Assembly (NCBI GenBank): GCA_028818705.1 | Contig: JAPPNJ010000161.1 | Span: forward strand, 53,801 to 117,800 | DNA length: 64,000 nucleotides | Reading direction: 5' to 3' | Source of the DNA: Candidatus Poribacteria bacterium | Lineage (GTDB): Bacteria > Poribacteria > WGA-4E > WGA-3G | Shown here: piece after piece, positions 22,501 to 32,694 of the stretch | Position numbering within the stretch: position 1 is the first letter of the stretch | How the letters are laid out: each line of letters begins with the position of its first letter | Made by a program: the position numbers and the translations under genes | The notes under the pieces: model-generated | The model's input: the letters and a program-made list of their open reading frames with translations, nothing else | Databases searched by the model: none | Told to the model about the DNA's origin: nothing

Positions 22501-22547
22501 ACTACTGATTACCGATTACTAACTACTGACTACTGACAACTAACCAC
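22501..22547 (+). repeat. Heptanucleotide-type repeat tract immediately upstream of DUF4175 gene
   Basis: actactgattaccgattactaactactgactactgacaactaacca. Confidence 0.75.
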
Positions 22548-22549
22548 TT

Positions 22550-25500
22550 ATGAACACACAAAATGTAAACCGTGCTTACGAAAACCTAATCGCGCAGCTC
22601 CGTGCTATTCGGCGGCAGTGGCGATGGCTTACCTTCTCGTTAGGGATGCTGAAGTGTTTAGGTATTCTTGCCCTTGTGATGACAGTTGTCCCTCTCATTT
22701 TGACGTTTAGCTTGCGCGTCTGGCAGTCCCCGTTTTCGCGCTGGGTAAGCATCGGTATTTTGTTACTATCAATAGGCATTGCGATTTACACAGTGGTTCG
22801 GACGCTTGTTCTACCACTTCGTCACAAATTGACTGATGCAGCAGTCGCAGCGCTCCTTGAATCGGCACAAACAGAAAGCGAGTTCGCATCCGAAAATCGG
22901 ATCCTGAGTGCTGTACAACTCCAGAAAGCATTAGGGGACAATCGACTTGGATATGCCCCGGAATTTATTGAACATCTGATCGTTCAGACCAGCAGAGATA
23001 TGGAACAGGTGCAGGGCAAACCGGTGTTTCAGTCCGAGTTTCCGAAATTCAAGCGAAGTCTGGGGATCGCTGTTGTCGGTATCGGACTTTTTTTTATTAC
23101 TTCTTTTCTCTTACCCACTGCTTTTGTAGACTTTACGCAGTCCTTTAAGGCTTTACCGGCGACCCTGCAGGTGGACCCCGAAAATCTCGAAAAGTCCATT
23201 CAGATTACAGAAATCCAACCTGGAAGTATTCAGGTTGAACGCGGCACGAATGTTAACATCACAGCAAATGTAAATGGGCACTTTGGCGCGCCTGTAGAAC
23301 TCTATTACCGCGTTGGGGAAACGGGCGAGGCTGCATCGGCGACGAAATGGCAATCGCTACCAATGCAACGGAAGTCTGCCGATGTAGGACATAACTTGCA
23401 GGTTTCCGACCCTTCCGTCCCGTACCGCGTAACGCTTGAAAAAGTGAGTCGTCCGCTCCAATACTATATTTCCGTCAAAGAGGTTGTATCCGTACAGTAT
23501 CAGCTAACAATCAGCAATGAACCAGTTGTCACACGCTTTCAGTATCGACTCAATTATCCCGCCTACACGCAACTACAACCCCAAACACTTCCAGCAAACA
23601 CGGGTGGTATTCAGACGCTCTTCGGAACTGAGGTCGTGTTCACTGGGGAAAGCAACAAACCACTTGAGAAGGCATCTCTTGCCTTTGAAGAATCCGGCGA
23701 TGTGTTGTTAGAGATTAAAGAACGGTCTGAGCACCGATCCACTATACAACCGATAGAGGGCGAGCAGAGACAAGAGACGCCTCCTATCCCTCGTATAATG
23801 CAAGGATCTTTTATCGCACAGCAGAGTGGAAATTACCACATCCGCATCACCGACGTTGATGGTTTTGCGAATCGTGATCCCGTTAACTATACGCTTACTG
23901 TTTTTGAGGATGCCGTCCCTGAGGTTTCTATCGTTGCGCCTGCGCGGGATACAGTTTTAGACAATTCTATGTTGGTAGAACTTAAAGTCGAAGCTACAGA
24001 TGACTACGGTGTACAGGAACTCCAACTCGTGTATCGTGTTGAGGTTGAGGGGGCTGAAGAAGTAAATGTGCCGTTGAAACGTTGGGATGTCAAAGGTGCT
24101 GATGTACGCAGATCGGTTTTCCTGACCTACACGTGGGACGTGGATCGAATTGGCATTTTTCCGGGTGAAACGCTCGCTTATTACGTCCAGGCACTTGACA
24201 ACGATAATGTCTCAGGGCCGAATATCGGTAAATCTTATACCTACACGCTTCGTTTCCCGTCCCTCTCCGAATTGTACGACGCAGTTGCTGCCGAGCAGGA
24301 AGCTGAACAGCGTGGGCTTGACGAACTCTTTGATGAGCAGGCAGATACCACTGGGTTGGTTGATGATCTCCTTGATACCATGAAAAGATTAAGCAGAAAG
24401 AATCAGGAACTCACGCGCAGCGATGAAAACCTTATGGAACAGGTGCTTGAAAACCAGAAACAGATTGAGCAGACAGCACAGCAATTGGTCGAAGATATGA
24501 AAGAGACTGTGAAACAGATGGAGCAGAATCAACTCTTTGACGCTGAGACTATTGAGAAGTATCAAGAACTGCAAGATTTAATGGAGCGGGCACTTTCTGA
24601 GGAACATAAAGAGATATTGAGGAAGTTGTCTGAGGCGTTGGCAAAACAGCAGCTGGATGAGCAAGAAGCGTCTATGCAGGAAGCGAATCTCAGCCAAGAG
24701 CAGTTTTTACAGCAATTGGAACGTGCCAAAGCACTCTACGAACAAATCCTGCTGCAGCAAGAATTGGAAGCCGCTGCTAAGCAGGCAGCAGCACTTGCTG
24801 AACAACAAAAGGGGTTGATGGACACATTGGAAGCGTCTACAGAATCTGCGGCTTTGAATGACCTCGCGCAGAAAGAGGATAGAATCGGTGAAGAATTCGG
24901 GCAACTCAGCGAAAAATTGGAGAAACTCGGCACGGAGATGAAAGAACTCGCTCAGAACAGTGAGAACGCGCCACCGCAAGTAGAACGGATCGCAGATGAA
25001 ATCCTGCGCCTCAACCAGTTTACGCATGAATATAAACTCCCTGAAATGCTCAATGCTACCAGTGACAGCCTGCGAAGCGGACAGAACAGTGAAGCACTCG
25101 AGTCCGGACGTGGCGCGCAACAGACCTTGACGGAGCTCGCCCAAGGTTTAGATAACGCTTTGGCATTCATGGAAGGTGCAAACGCAAATGAAACTTTAAC
25201 TGTGATGCGCGAAGCCGTTGAAAGTGGGCTCCATCTTTCTCATATCCACGAGGAGGTTATCACACAAACGAGCGATATCCTGACCGATGGGCAGGCTGGT
25301 GCTTATATCCAGAATGAGATATTGAGATTGCAAAGACTCGCAGCGGATGAACTAACCACGGCTGAAGGGGTTACGCAACTTTCAAGTAAACTTTGGGCGT
25401 TGGGTAATCGGCAGATAGAGGTGCCACCTGAAGTTGTTTGGCATCTTAATGCTTCAAACGATGCACTTTCTCGTGCTGCGCGCGCTTTGGAAGATAGACA

Positions 25501-26167
25501 ACCCAGCCTTGCGATTCCTATCCAGAAAGCCGCACTCGCCGACCTCAATCAAGCAATCTTTGAACTACTTGACGCAATGGCACAGATGAACCAGCAGATG
25601 GATGCCAGCGGCTTTGAAAACATGATGCAGCAGTTACAGCAACTCGCCGAAAGTCAAGACCAGTTGAACCAGATGGCGGAGCAGTTAAGTCAACAGATGC
25701 GAGAGCAAGGTCAAACCCCAGGACTCGAACAGATGGTGCAGCAACTTGCCGCCCAACAGCAGCTGATTCGAGAGGCAGCTGAACGCCTTGCTGAACGTAC
25801 AGAGCAGATGGCAGAAATGCTTGGTAGTCTTGAGGATGTTGCGCAAGAGATGACCGAAGTAGAGAAGTCGCTGCAGCAAGGCAGGCTTGATCAGGAAGTC
25901 CTTGATAGACAAGCGCAAATTTTGACTCGGATGCTTGATAGTTTAAAGTCGCTTCAGAAACGAGATGTCGGTAAGCAGCGCAAAGCGGAAGTGGCGCAAA
26001 GCCCATCAGCACCAGCGCAGGAGGTTCCCCCCTTGCATCCCGAATTACTCGAAATCGTTCGGAAATTGGAAACCACGCCAAATGCCAAGGAATTTGAGAA
26101 CATTCCATTTCAATATAGGGAACAATTAAGGCGCTACTTTAAGGCACTTTCGCAAAAACGACAGTAA
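22550..26167 (+). CDS. DUF4175-family large coiled-coil membrane protein
   Basis: 1205 aa; N-terminal TM segments, Ig-like middle, long Gln/Glu-rich coiled coil. Confidence 0.8.
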   Translation: MNTQNVNRAYENLIAQLRAIRRQWRWLTFSLGMLKCLGILALVMTVVPLILTFSLRVWQSPFSRWVSIGILLLSIGIAIYTVVRTLVLPLRHKLTDAAVAALLESAQTESEFASENRILSAVQLQKALGDNRLGYAPEFIEHLIVQTSRDMEQVQGKPVFQSEFPKFKRSLGIAVVGIGLFFITSFLLPTAFVDFTQSFKALPATLQVDPENLEKSIQITEIQPGSIQVERGTNVNITANVNGHFGAPVELYYRVGETGEAASATKWQSLPMQRKSADVGHNLQVSDPSVPYRVTLEKVSRPLQYYISVKEVVSVQYQLTISNEPVVTRFQYRLNYPAYTQLQPQTLPANTGGIQTLFGTEVVFTGESNKPLEKASLAFEESGDVLLEIKERSEHRSTIQPIEGEQRQETPPIPRIMQGSFIAQQSGNYHIRITDVDGFANRDPVNYTLTVFEDAVPEVSIVAPARDTVLDNSMLVELKVEATDDYGVQELQLVYRVEVEGAEEVNVPLKRWDVKGADVRRSVFLTYTWDVDRIGIFPGETLAYYVQALDNDNVSGPNIGKSYTYTLRFPSLSELYDAVAAEQEAEQRGLDELFDEQADTTGLVDDLLDTMKRLSRKNQELTRSDENLMEQVLENQKQIEQTAQQLVEDMKETVKQMEQNQLFDAETIEKYQELQDLMERALSEEHKEILRKLSEALAKQQLDEQEASMQEANLSQEQFLQQLERAKALYEQILLQQELEAAAKQAAALAEQQKGLMDTLEASTESAALNDLAQKEDRIGEEFGQLSEKLEKLGTEMKELAQNSENAPPQVERIADEILRLNQFTHEYKLPEMLNATSDSLRSGQNSEALESGRGAQQTLTELAQGLDNALAFMEGANANETLTVMREAVESGLHLSHIHEEVITQTSDILTDGQAGAYIQNEILRLQRLAADELTTAEGVTQLSSKLWALGNRQIEVPPEVVWHLNASNDALSRAARALEDRQPSLAIPIQKAALADLNQAIFELLDAMAQMNQQMDASGFENMMQQLQQLAESQDQLNQMAEQLSQQMREQGQTPGLEQMVQQLAAQQQLIREAAERLAERTEQMAEMLGSLEDVAQEMTEVEKSLQQGRLDQEVLDRQAQILTRMLDSLKSLQKRDVGKQRKAEVAQSPSAPAQEVPPLHPELLEIVRKLETTPNAKEFENIPFQYREQLRRYFKALSQKRQ

Positions 26168-26190
26168 TTAATGGTAGTCAGTTGTCGGTA

Positions 26191-26252
26191 ATCAACGGTA
26201 TGAATGCCGTGAAGCATTCAATCAACGGTATTCATGCCTTAGGGCATGAACC
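26191..26252. repeat. Two tandem copies of repeat family C (ATCAACGGTATnnATGCC..GGCAT)
   Basis: atcaacggtatgaatgccgtgaagcattca atcaacggtattcatgccttagggcatgaaccg. Confidence 0.8.
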
Positions 26253-26427
26253 GGGGGTTGCTGACACAACCCTTTCGGTTCTCAGATAAGAGGTCGTTGT
26301 GACTTAATGGAGACAGTTCTCGGTTTTCGGACAAGGATGGTCTGTGGCATGCACACAATACGCGACCGCTACAGACTTAACCGATAGCCGAAAACGGACA
26401 ACCGACAATTACAAAAAGGAGAAGAGA

Positions 26428-27444
26428 ATGAGAACAGCAGTCAGCATTGTTGAAGATGCGTTCTACATTAATGGTGAAATTACCTATCCGGGACGTTTCT
26501 ACCAAGATAATAAAATAGAGGGATTGCTCATCAATACCCGTATGGTGCAGGGCATCTTCGATGACCGCAACCCAGAGACTATTCACCTATGGGAATATCC
26601 AGATACAGGCGAATGGGACGCTGAGCGCAATACCCGTGAATTTTTAGCCGCGATGCCGGCGTGGCGTGCCCACGGCGTGTTGGCGTTTACTATTAACCTC
26701 CAAGGCGGTAGCCCTGAAGGCTATTCTAAAGCACAACCGTGGCATAACTCAGGCATAGAAGCGGATGGAAGCCTCACCCCGGATTATCTGTCGCGACTTG
26801 AACGCATCATCGACTTTGCCGATGCACTCGGTATGGTTGTTATTCTCGGTTATTTCTATTTTGGGCAAGACCACCGACTGGCAGACGAAAGCGCCGTCAA
26901 ACAGGCTGTAGACAACGCAACTGGATGGCTCTTTGACAAGGGGTATACCAACGTTATCGTTGAGGTTAACAACGAATGCAATGTCAGATATTCACACGAA
27001 ATCCTACAACCGCACAGGGTACATGAATTGATTGAACGGGTGAAAGCAACGACACACAATGGGAATAGATTCCTCGTCGGAACCAGTTACGGTGGCGGTA
27101 GGGTGCCACTTGAAAATGTTGTCCGTTCTTCCGATTTTCTGCTGGTCCACGGAAACGGCGTGAGCGATCCGAACCGTATTATCTCTATGGTTCAGGAAAC
27201 ACGCCAGGTCCCCGGTTACCGTCCGATGCCGATTCTTTTTAACGAAGACGACCACTTTGATTTCGATAAACCGTTGAACAACTTCGTTGCTGCTGTGAGT
27301 CAATATGCCTCGTGGGGCTACTTCGATCCGGGTGAAAATGACTATTGCAACGGTTATCAATCCGTGCCAGTACAATGGCAACTCAACACACCTCGCAAAC
27401 AAGCCTTTTTTCAGAAAGCTTGCGACATCACCGGATTTTTTTAA
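26428..27444 (+). CDS. Putative glycoside hydrolase-like TIM-barrel protein
   Basis: VEVNNECN (N-E catalytic-like), ILFNEDDHF, WGYFDPGENDY; RBS aaggagaagag before ATG 26428. Confidence 0.65.
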   Translation: MRTAVSIVEDAFYINGEITYPGRFYQDNKIEGLLINTRMVQGIFDDRNPETIHLWEYPDTGEWDAERNTREFLAAMPAWRAHGVLAFTINLQGGSPEGYSKAQPWHNSGIEADGSLTPDYLSRLERIIDFADALGMVVILGYFYFGQDHRLADESAVKQAVDNATGWLFDKGYTNVIVEVNNECNVRYSHEILQPHRVHELIERVKATTHNGNRFLVGTSYGGGRVPLENVVRSSDFLLVHGNGVSDPNRIISMVQETRQVPGYRPMPILFNEDDHFDFDKPLNNFVAAVSQYASWGYFDPGENDYCNGYQSVPVQWQLNTPRKQAFFQKACDITGFF

Positions 27445-27651
27445 TTTCGCGCCAAGCGTGGGAAGTACAGGATAAGTTTAGATGCAGTTTTTGATGAAGA
27501 ACCGCAAGCCACCGTTGTTAGTTTGCTAACTGTGTTCTTAAATCCCTGAAAAATTACTGTCAGCAGACGACAACGGCGTCTGCGTTTCTTGATAATGGAG
27601 TGTTAGATACATAAGCCTTTCAGAAATGCTAGTGTGTCCAATAGTTAAAAA

Positions 27652-28419
27652 ATGCCACAAATTGATCCAACTTATTTTGCTATTGTCGTTGCGGTCGTCA
27701 TTATGCTTGGGACGAGCGTTAGGATCCTTAAAGAATATGAGCGTGCCGTTATCTTCCGTCTCGGACGCTTAACCTCGACCCGCGGTCCTGGACTTGTCTT
27801 TATGATACCCTTCTGGATTGAACGCATGCAACGCATCAGCCTGCGGGTTATCGTCAACGATGTCACCCCGCAAGACGTGATTACAAAGGACAACGTCTCC
27901 GTGAGCGTCAACGCTGTGCTTACTTTCAGAGTAATAGAACCTGATAGAGCAGTGATTGAGGTAGAAGACTTCGGTTTCGCTATTGCCCAAACTGCACAGA
28001 CGACGCTTCGTAGTGTGCTTGGACGTGCGGAACTCGACGATCTACTCTCCGAACGCGAGAAGTTAAATCAGGACTTGGAGGAGATCATCAAAAAGCATTG
28101 CGAACCGTGGGGGGTTGAGGTGCTGGCGATGGAGATCAAACACGTCGATCTCCCTGTTGAGATGCAACGCGCAATGGCGAAACAGGCGGAAGCGGAACGG
28201 GAACGTCGCGCCAAAGTTACACACGCCGAAGGTGAGTTTGAATCTGCCGAGGTCTTAACCAATGCCGCCGAAATCCTTAGTAGGATCCCGACTGCTGTTC
28301 AACTCCGATTCCTTCAGGCATTGGTAGAAGTCAGTGCCGAGAAAAACTCGACCATGGTTTTCCCAATTCCGATAGATCTACTCAGTCCGTTCATTGACAA
28401 GTTGAAGGACGAGAAGTAG
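27652..28419 (+). CDS. SPFH/stomatin-like slipin family protein
   Basis: [13 protein letters not shown]...[22 protein letters not shown]...[16 protein letters not shown]. Confidence 0.93.
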   Translation: MPQIDPTYFAIVVAVVIMLGTSVRILKEYERAVIFRLGRLTSTRGPGLVFMIPFWIERMQRISLRVIVNDVTPQDVITKDNVSVSVNAVLTFRVIEPDRAVIEVEDFGFAIAQTAQTTLRSVLGRAELDDLLSEREKLNQDLEEIIKKHCEPWGVEVLAMEIKHVDLPVEMQRAMAKQAEAERERRAKVTHAEGEFESAEVLTNAAEILSRIPTAVQLRFLQALVEVSAEKNSTMVFPIPIDLLSPFIDKLKDEK

Positions 28420-28440
28420 CGGAAGTTTGGTCGTTGGTCG

Positions 28441-29064
28441 TTAGTGTTTGGCTGAAAATTTTGCTTCAATAATCTTCTTAAGGTTTGTTTGCCTATCCAT
28501 GAACAAATCGATTAACCCTGCTATGAGATAGGTAAGGATTAACACGAATCCTCCAGAGAGAACGAAACCGAGAAAAAAAAGCAGTCCCTCAATAAGACTG
28601 ACGGGTGGGATCACGTCGTGAAAAATAAACAGGAGCCAGAAGAGCGGCAGGCTGAAGATACCTGCAAACAGTGTTTGAGCACCTATCCCAGTCATGAACA
28701 CGAAACCGGATGCCCCCAGCAGCCAGATCAGGACGGCTGTAGTGCGGAACGACTTAAACTGTGACTCAGTGCCAAGCCCTCTAATTTTAGTAGTGCTCTT
28801 CCGAAACAGCATGCGGAGAACTATACCTGCGATGATATAGATACCAAGCGTTAAAATAGACCCAATTATGTAAAGCATTCCTAAACCGCTTTTCCAGCCT
28901 GGGTACACAGCGATTAAGAAGATAAAATTCCAGAGGCCCCACATGAGAGTACCAATCAACACAAGCAGTCCAAGAATGTTGACGAAACTGGAAATCCAGT
29001 TTCGGGGTTGCCCATCCGATGCCAATGAAGCAATCCACGTGACAGCTCTGCGTAAATAACCCAT
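28441..29064 (-). CDS. Multi-pass membrane protein, unknown function
   Basis: ORF with several hydrophobic segments; start tentative. Confidence 0.6.
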   Translation of the reverse strand: MGYLRRAVTWIASLASDGQPRNWISSFVNILGLLVLIGTLMWGLWNFIFLIAVYPGWKSGLGMLYIIGSILTLGIYIIAGIVLRMLFRKSTTKIRGLGTESQFKSFRTTAVLIWLLGASGFVFMTGIGAQTLFAGIFSLPLFWLLFIFHDVIPPVSLIEGLLFFLGFVLSGGFVLILTYLIAGLIDLFMDRQTNLKKIIEAKFSAKH

Positions 29065-29308
29065 GAAACATTTCCTGTTAGATACTTTAGGGTGAATTCT
29101 GATGCCGTGTGAACTGGGCACCTGCTGGTTGTTGAGAGGTGGCGAGTTGAGACACATCGCCAACGAGAACAGAAGGTTATATAGGGGTGTTACTGACGTG
29201 TTATCTTGAGTGTTCCGCAGGTGGTCGTCAGTTTCTCAAGGGTTACATTGAAAGTTCTTTCCCCTATACAGTGTCGTAACGCGTTTCTCAGCCCTTGTCT
29301 ACAGGTAT

Positions 29309-30364
29309 CTACCAATCCTCATCAAAAAACGGTGTGCTTGGATAACTATAGACGTTGCCTTCGTAATTTTGGAGTTGGATTTCGTCATCATCGAAGGTGA
29401 TGATTGGATCGGGAATCAGGGCGATTTTTCCACCACCGCCGGGCGCATCAACGACATAGTGGGGTACGCCAAGTCCAGAAATATGTCCACGCAACGCAGC
29501 GACAATATCTAAACCTGTTTGCACAGCCGTGCGGAAATGGTCGGTTCCAACAACAAGATCGGCTTGATAGATGTAGTAGGGCTTGACTCGGATACGCAAT
29601 AACCTTTTCATGAGCTCCACCATCACAGCAGGATCGTCGTTTACGCCTTTGAGAAGCACCGTCTGGTTACCCATCGGTATACCGGCATCGGCTAACATAC
29701 CGCACGCCTTTTCCGTCTCAGGTGTGATCTCGCGTGGGTGGTTGAAATGCGTGTTGATGTAAAAAGGGTGATACTGCTTCAGAATTGCGCACAACTCTGG
29801 AGTGATCCGTTGGGGTAAGGTCACTGGGACACGCGAACCGATCCGAATGATTTCCAAGTGTTCAATTGCACGTAACCCACCAACGATGTAGTCAATTTTT
29901 TTATCCGTCAACATGAGCGGGTCACCACCGGAGATGATCACATCACGGATCTCTGAATGTGCCTGAATATAGGCAAGTCCTTTCTCAACGTTATCTTCGG
30001 AGATCGAGTGAGGATCGCCAACTTTCCTTTTACGGGTGCAAAAGCGGCAGTAAATCGGACACATATAGTTCACATAAAAAAGTGCCCGGTCTGGGTATCG
30101 GTGCGTAACGTTTGGAACCTCGCTGTCGTCTTCTTCGTGGAGTGGATCCTCTACACCGGTGCTGATTAACTCCTTTGGGTCAGGGACTACCTGTTTCCAA
30201 ATAGGGTCTCCCGGTTCTTCTATAAGGCTGAGATAATACGGATTAATGCGGATCGGGAACTCTTCGTGAATACGCCGCATCTCCTCCACGTCAACATCGA
30301 ATGCAGCGGCGAGTTTTTCAGGCGTGTTAACTGTGTCTCTAACGAGACGTTTCCATTCTTCCAT
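29309..30364 (-). CDS. kamA: KamA family radical SAM protein (lysine 2,3-aminomutase-like)
   Basis: CPIYCRFCTRKRKVGD (CxxxCxxC), ISGGDPLMLTD, HFNHPREITPET, VDAPGGGGKIAL. Confidence 0.92.
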   Translation of the reverse strand: MEEWKRLVRDTVNTPEKLAAAFDVDVEEMRRIHEEFPIRINPYYLSLIEEPGDPIWKQVVPDPKELISTGVEDPLHEEDDSEVPNVTHRYPDRALFYVNYMCPIYCRFCTRKRKVGDPHSISEDNVEKGLAYIQAHSEIRDVIISGGDPLMLTDKKIDYIVGGLRAIEHLEIIRIGSRVPVTLPQRITPELCAILKQYHPFYINTHFNHPREITPETEKACGMLADAGIPMGNQTVLLKGVNDDPAVMVELMKRLLRIRVKPYYIYQADLVVGTDHFRTAVQTGLDIVAALRGHISGLGVPHYVVDAPGGGGKIALIPDPIITFDDDEIQLQNYEGNVYSYPSTPFFDEDW

Positions 30365-30495
30365 CTGTTAGGTCCGTCCTTTCCAAATTTCCATGGTATA
30401 CAATTTGCTCCGCGGCGCATCTGTCAACTACAATATGCGGCATTGGCACCGGGACCCTATATTGAGGTTTAGGGATACGGAATTGATGAGGTGTC

Positions 30496-31029
30496 CTATG
30501 GCGTAGGTGTGTAATTTTCAATTGTCACTTTGTTCATAACATCACGTTCGCGGAGTGCATCTACGATATCTATGCCTTCAATAACCTTTCCGAACGTGGT
30601 GTAGCTGCCATTGAGGTGCGCGTAAATTGTCGGATCCGTACTGACGCAGATATAGAACTGACTTCCGGCTGAATCGGGATTCTGCGTCCGTGCCATAGCG
30701 ACGACTCCTTTTTCATGGACTGGCATCTGCTCTCTAAGATTTGGGTCTTGAAATTCCCCTGGAATCGTCCATCCGGGTCCGCCTCTGCCTGTTCCATCTG
30801 GGTCACCGCCTTGTATGACAAAACCGGGGACAAACCGGTGAAAAACGACACCATCATAAAATCCTGATTCGATAAGCTGCGCGAAATTTGCTACCGTAGC
30901 CGGGGCAGCTTCTGGATAAAGTTCAATAATAATGTTGCCTTTTTCAGTTTCAATCGTTACATTAGGCAATTGTTCGCTGTTACATGATATTACCGTCGCG
31001 AAAAACGCACTTAATAAGCTAAATCGCAT
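30496..31029 (-). CDS. Peptidylprolyl isomerase (cyclophilin type), probable lipoprotein
   Basis: GVVFHRFVPGFVIQGGDPDGTGRGGPG, MARTQNPDSAGSQFYICV; N-terminal signal with Cys. Confidence 0.93.
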   Translation of the reverse strand: MRFSLLSAFFATVISCNSEQLPNVTIETEKGNIIIELYPEAAPATVANFAQLIESGFYDGVVFHRFVPGFVIQGGDPDGTGRGGPGWTIPGEFQDPNLREQMPVHEKGVVAMARTQNPDSAGSQFYICVSTDPTIYAHLNGSYTTFGKVIEGIDIVDALRERDVMNKVTIENYTPTP

Positions 31030-31401
31030 AATTTGAGTGTGAAAATCCGGGAATTTCCACAAATTCCTTTACTGTTTTTTTCTGTAACAAAATTTATGCA
31101 GAAAACCTCCTTCTGGAGGTCGTAAACGTAAATTCTATATTGAAAGTTTATATAATAGATCTCCGATTTATAAGGGCATAAGGTCTGCTCCCGATAAAAA
31201 TAAGAGATTCATATACATTATACACACATTTGTGCGCGGTGTCAAACAAAATTTTGGAACGCTTCAGTCTTCAGCTTTCATTCCTATTATACCTAATAAC
31301 TGAAAACCGAAAACCAAGAACGATAAGCAGATTGACTACCTTGACACTGCCGGATTAGACATGATACTCTATATAATTAGGGGGTGGTCGCAGTGCGGAG
31401 C

Positions 31402-32489
31402 ATGTTAATAGAGAGTCAGAAAACGCGAGAACTCGTCGCGACTCTAAAGTTACTGTCGCCAGGAACGCCTCTCAGAGAAGGCATTGATTATATTATTCAA
31501 GGCAAAACGGGGGGCTCATCGTTGTCGGTGACACCCCGGAAATCTTAGACTTGACCGAGGGCGGTTTCCGAATTAATTGCCAATATACACCGACGCGTCT
31601 GTTTGAATTGTCAAAGATGGATGGTGCCATTCTTCTGTCTGAAGATGCTAAAAGAATAGTGCGCGCCAATGTAACGCTGAGAGTCAATCCTTCTATACCT
31701 TCTCGCGAAACAGGACTCCGGCACCGTTCGGCAGATAAATTCGCTAAGCAGACAGAACATATCGTACTGGCTGTCTCACAAAGTCGGAATTCTCTCACCT
31801 TATATCTTAAGAACCAACGTTACATTTTCCGAGAACGTCCAATTCTACTTTCCGGTGCCAACCAAACTATGCTTGCCTTGACACAGTACGTTAAAGCAAT
31901 GCAGGAGGCGCTCTCGATTCTGAATTGGGCAGAACTCAGTGGAAATGTTAATTTAGCAAACGTTGTCACAACTATTCAGTTGTGTGAACGCGTCCGACGC
32001 GCCGATCAAGAATTAAATCGCTACAGGATCGAATTAGGTGCCGAGGCAGAGTCGATGCAATACACGCCAGAACTTACAACTGAAATTGAGAGAGGGCTTC
32101 TGATTACAAAAGACTACTATCACGAAAGCCTACATGATGGCTCTCAAGCCCTTGAAAGCATTATGAGACTTGATGCGAATGGTCTCGCAAGCCGAGGCAA
32201 TATCAGTGAGGCTTTAGGGTATCCGCGCGATATTCATAGTATTTTCGATGTCCTCGAACCACGTGGATACCGGATGCTGAGTCAGGTTCCCCGGATTCCG
32301 TTCAGGATTATTGAAAACATTGTATGCAGATTCAAAACGTTGGGTAAAATTTGCACCGCCGCTATCGACGAACTCCAAGCTGTTGATGGTGTGGGGAGAA
32401 CGAGAGCTTTGACAATTACGGATACACTCGCGCAGATGAAGACTACCACTGTTCAACCGCACGCTTTTGCTTTATCTGCGTTTGAATAG
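31402..32489 (+). CDS. disA: DNA integrity scanning protein DisA (diadenylate cyclase), frame broken at G6 tract
   Basis: N-terminal MLIESQKTRELVATLKLLSPGTPLREGIDYIIQGKTGG in one frame, LIVVGDTPEILDLTEGGFRINC...KMDGAILL...RHRSADKFAKQTE in the next; break at 31509..31514. Confidence 0.85.
31509..31514 (+). repeat. G6 tract at disA frameshift
   Basis: caaaacGGGGGGctcatc; one more G restores TGGLIVVGD. Confidence 0.9.
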
Positions 32490-32694
32490 CATTAAAGGAA
32501 CGGATCACCAAGTTTCATTTTTCATTAATTTAAAATGAATCGGGGGTTCCACAAGCACGTCCGCTTACGTTGGTGGTGCCTCCACGCAGAAGAGCAATCC
32601 GGACGCGCTTCTTCCTTGTATTACACCGATATGATGCGGACGAAAAACTAACAATTGAAACCAGTGTACAAAAACATCTAAAAGGAGTCACAAA

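Noticed and set aside
25545-26108. 187-aa minus-strand ORF opposite DUF4175 coiled coil
   Set aside because: Antisense of a Gln/Glu-rich coding region; composition explained by codon reversal.
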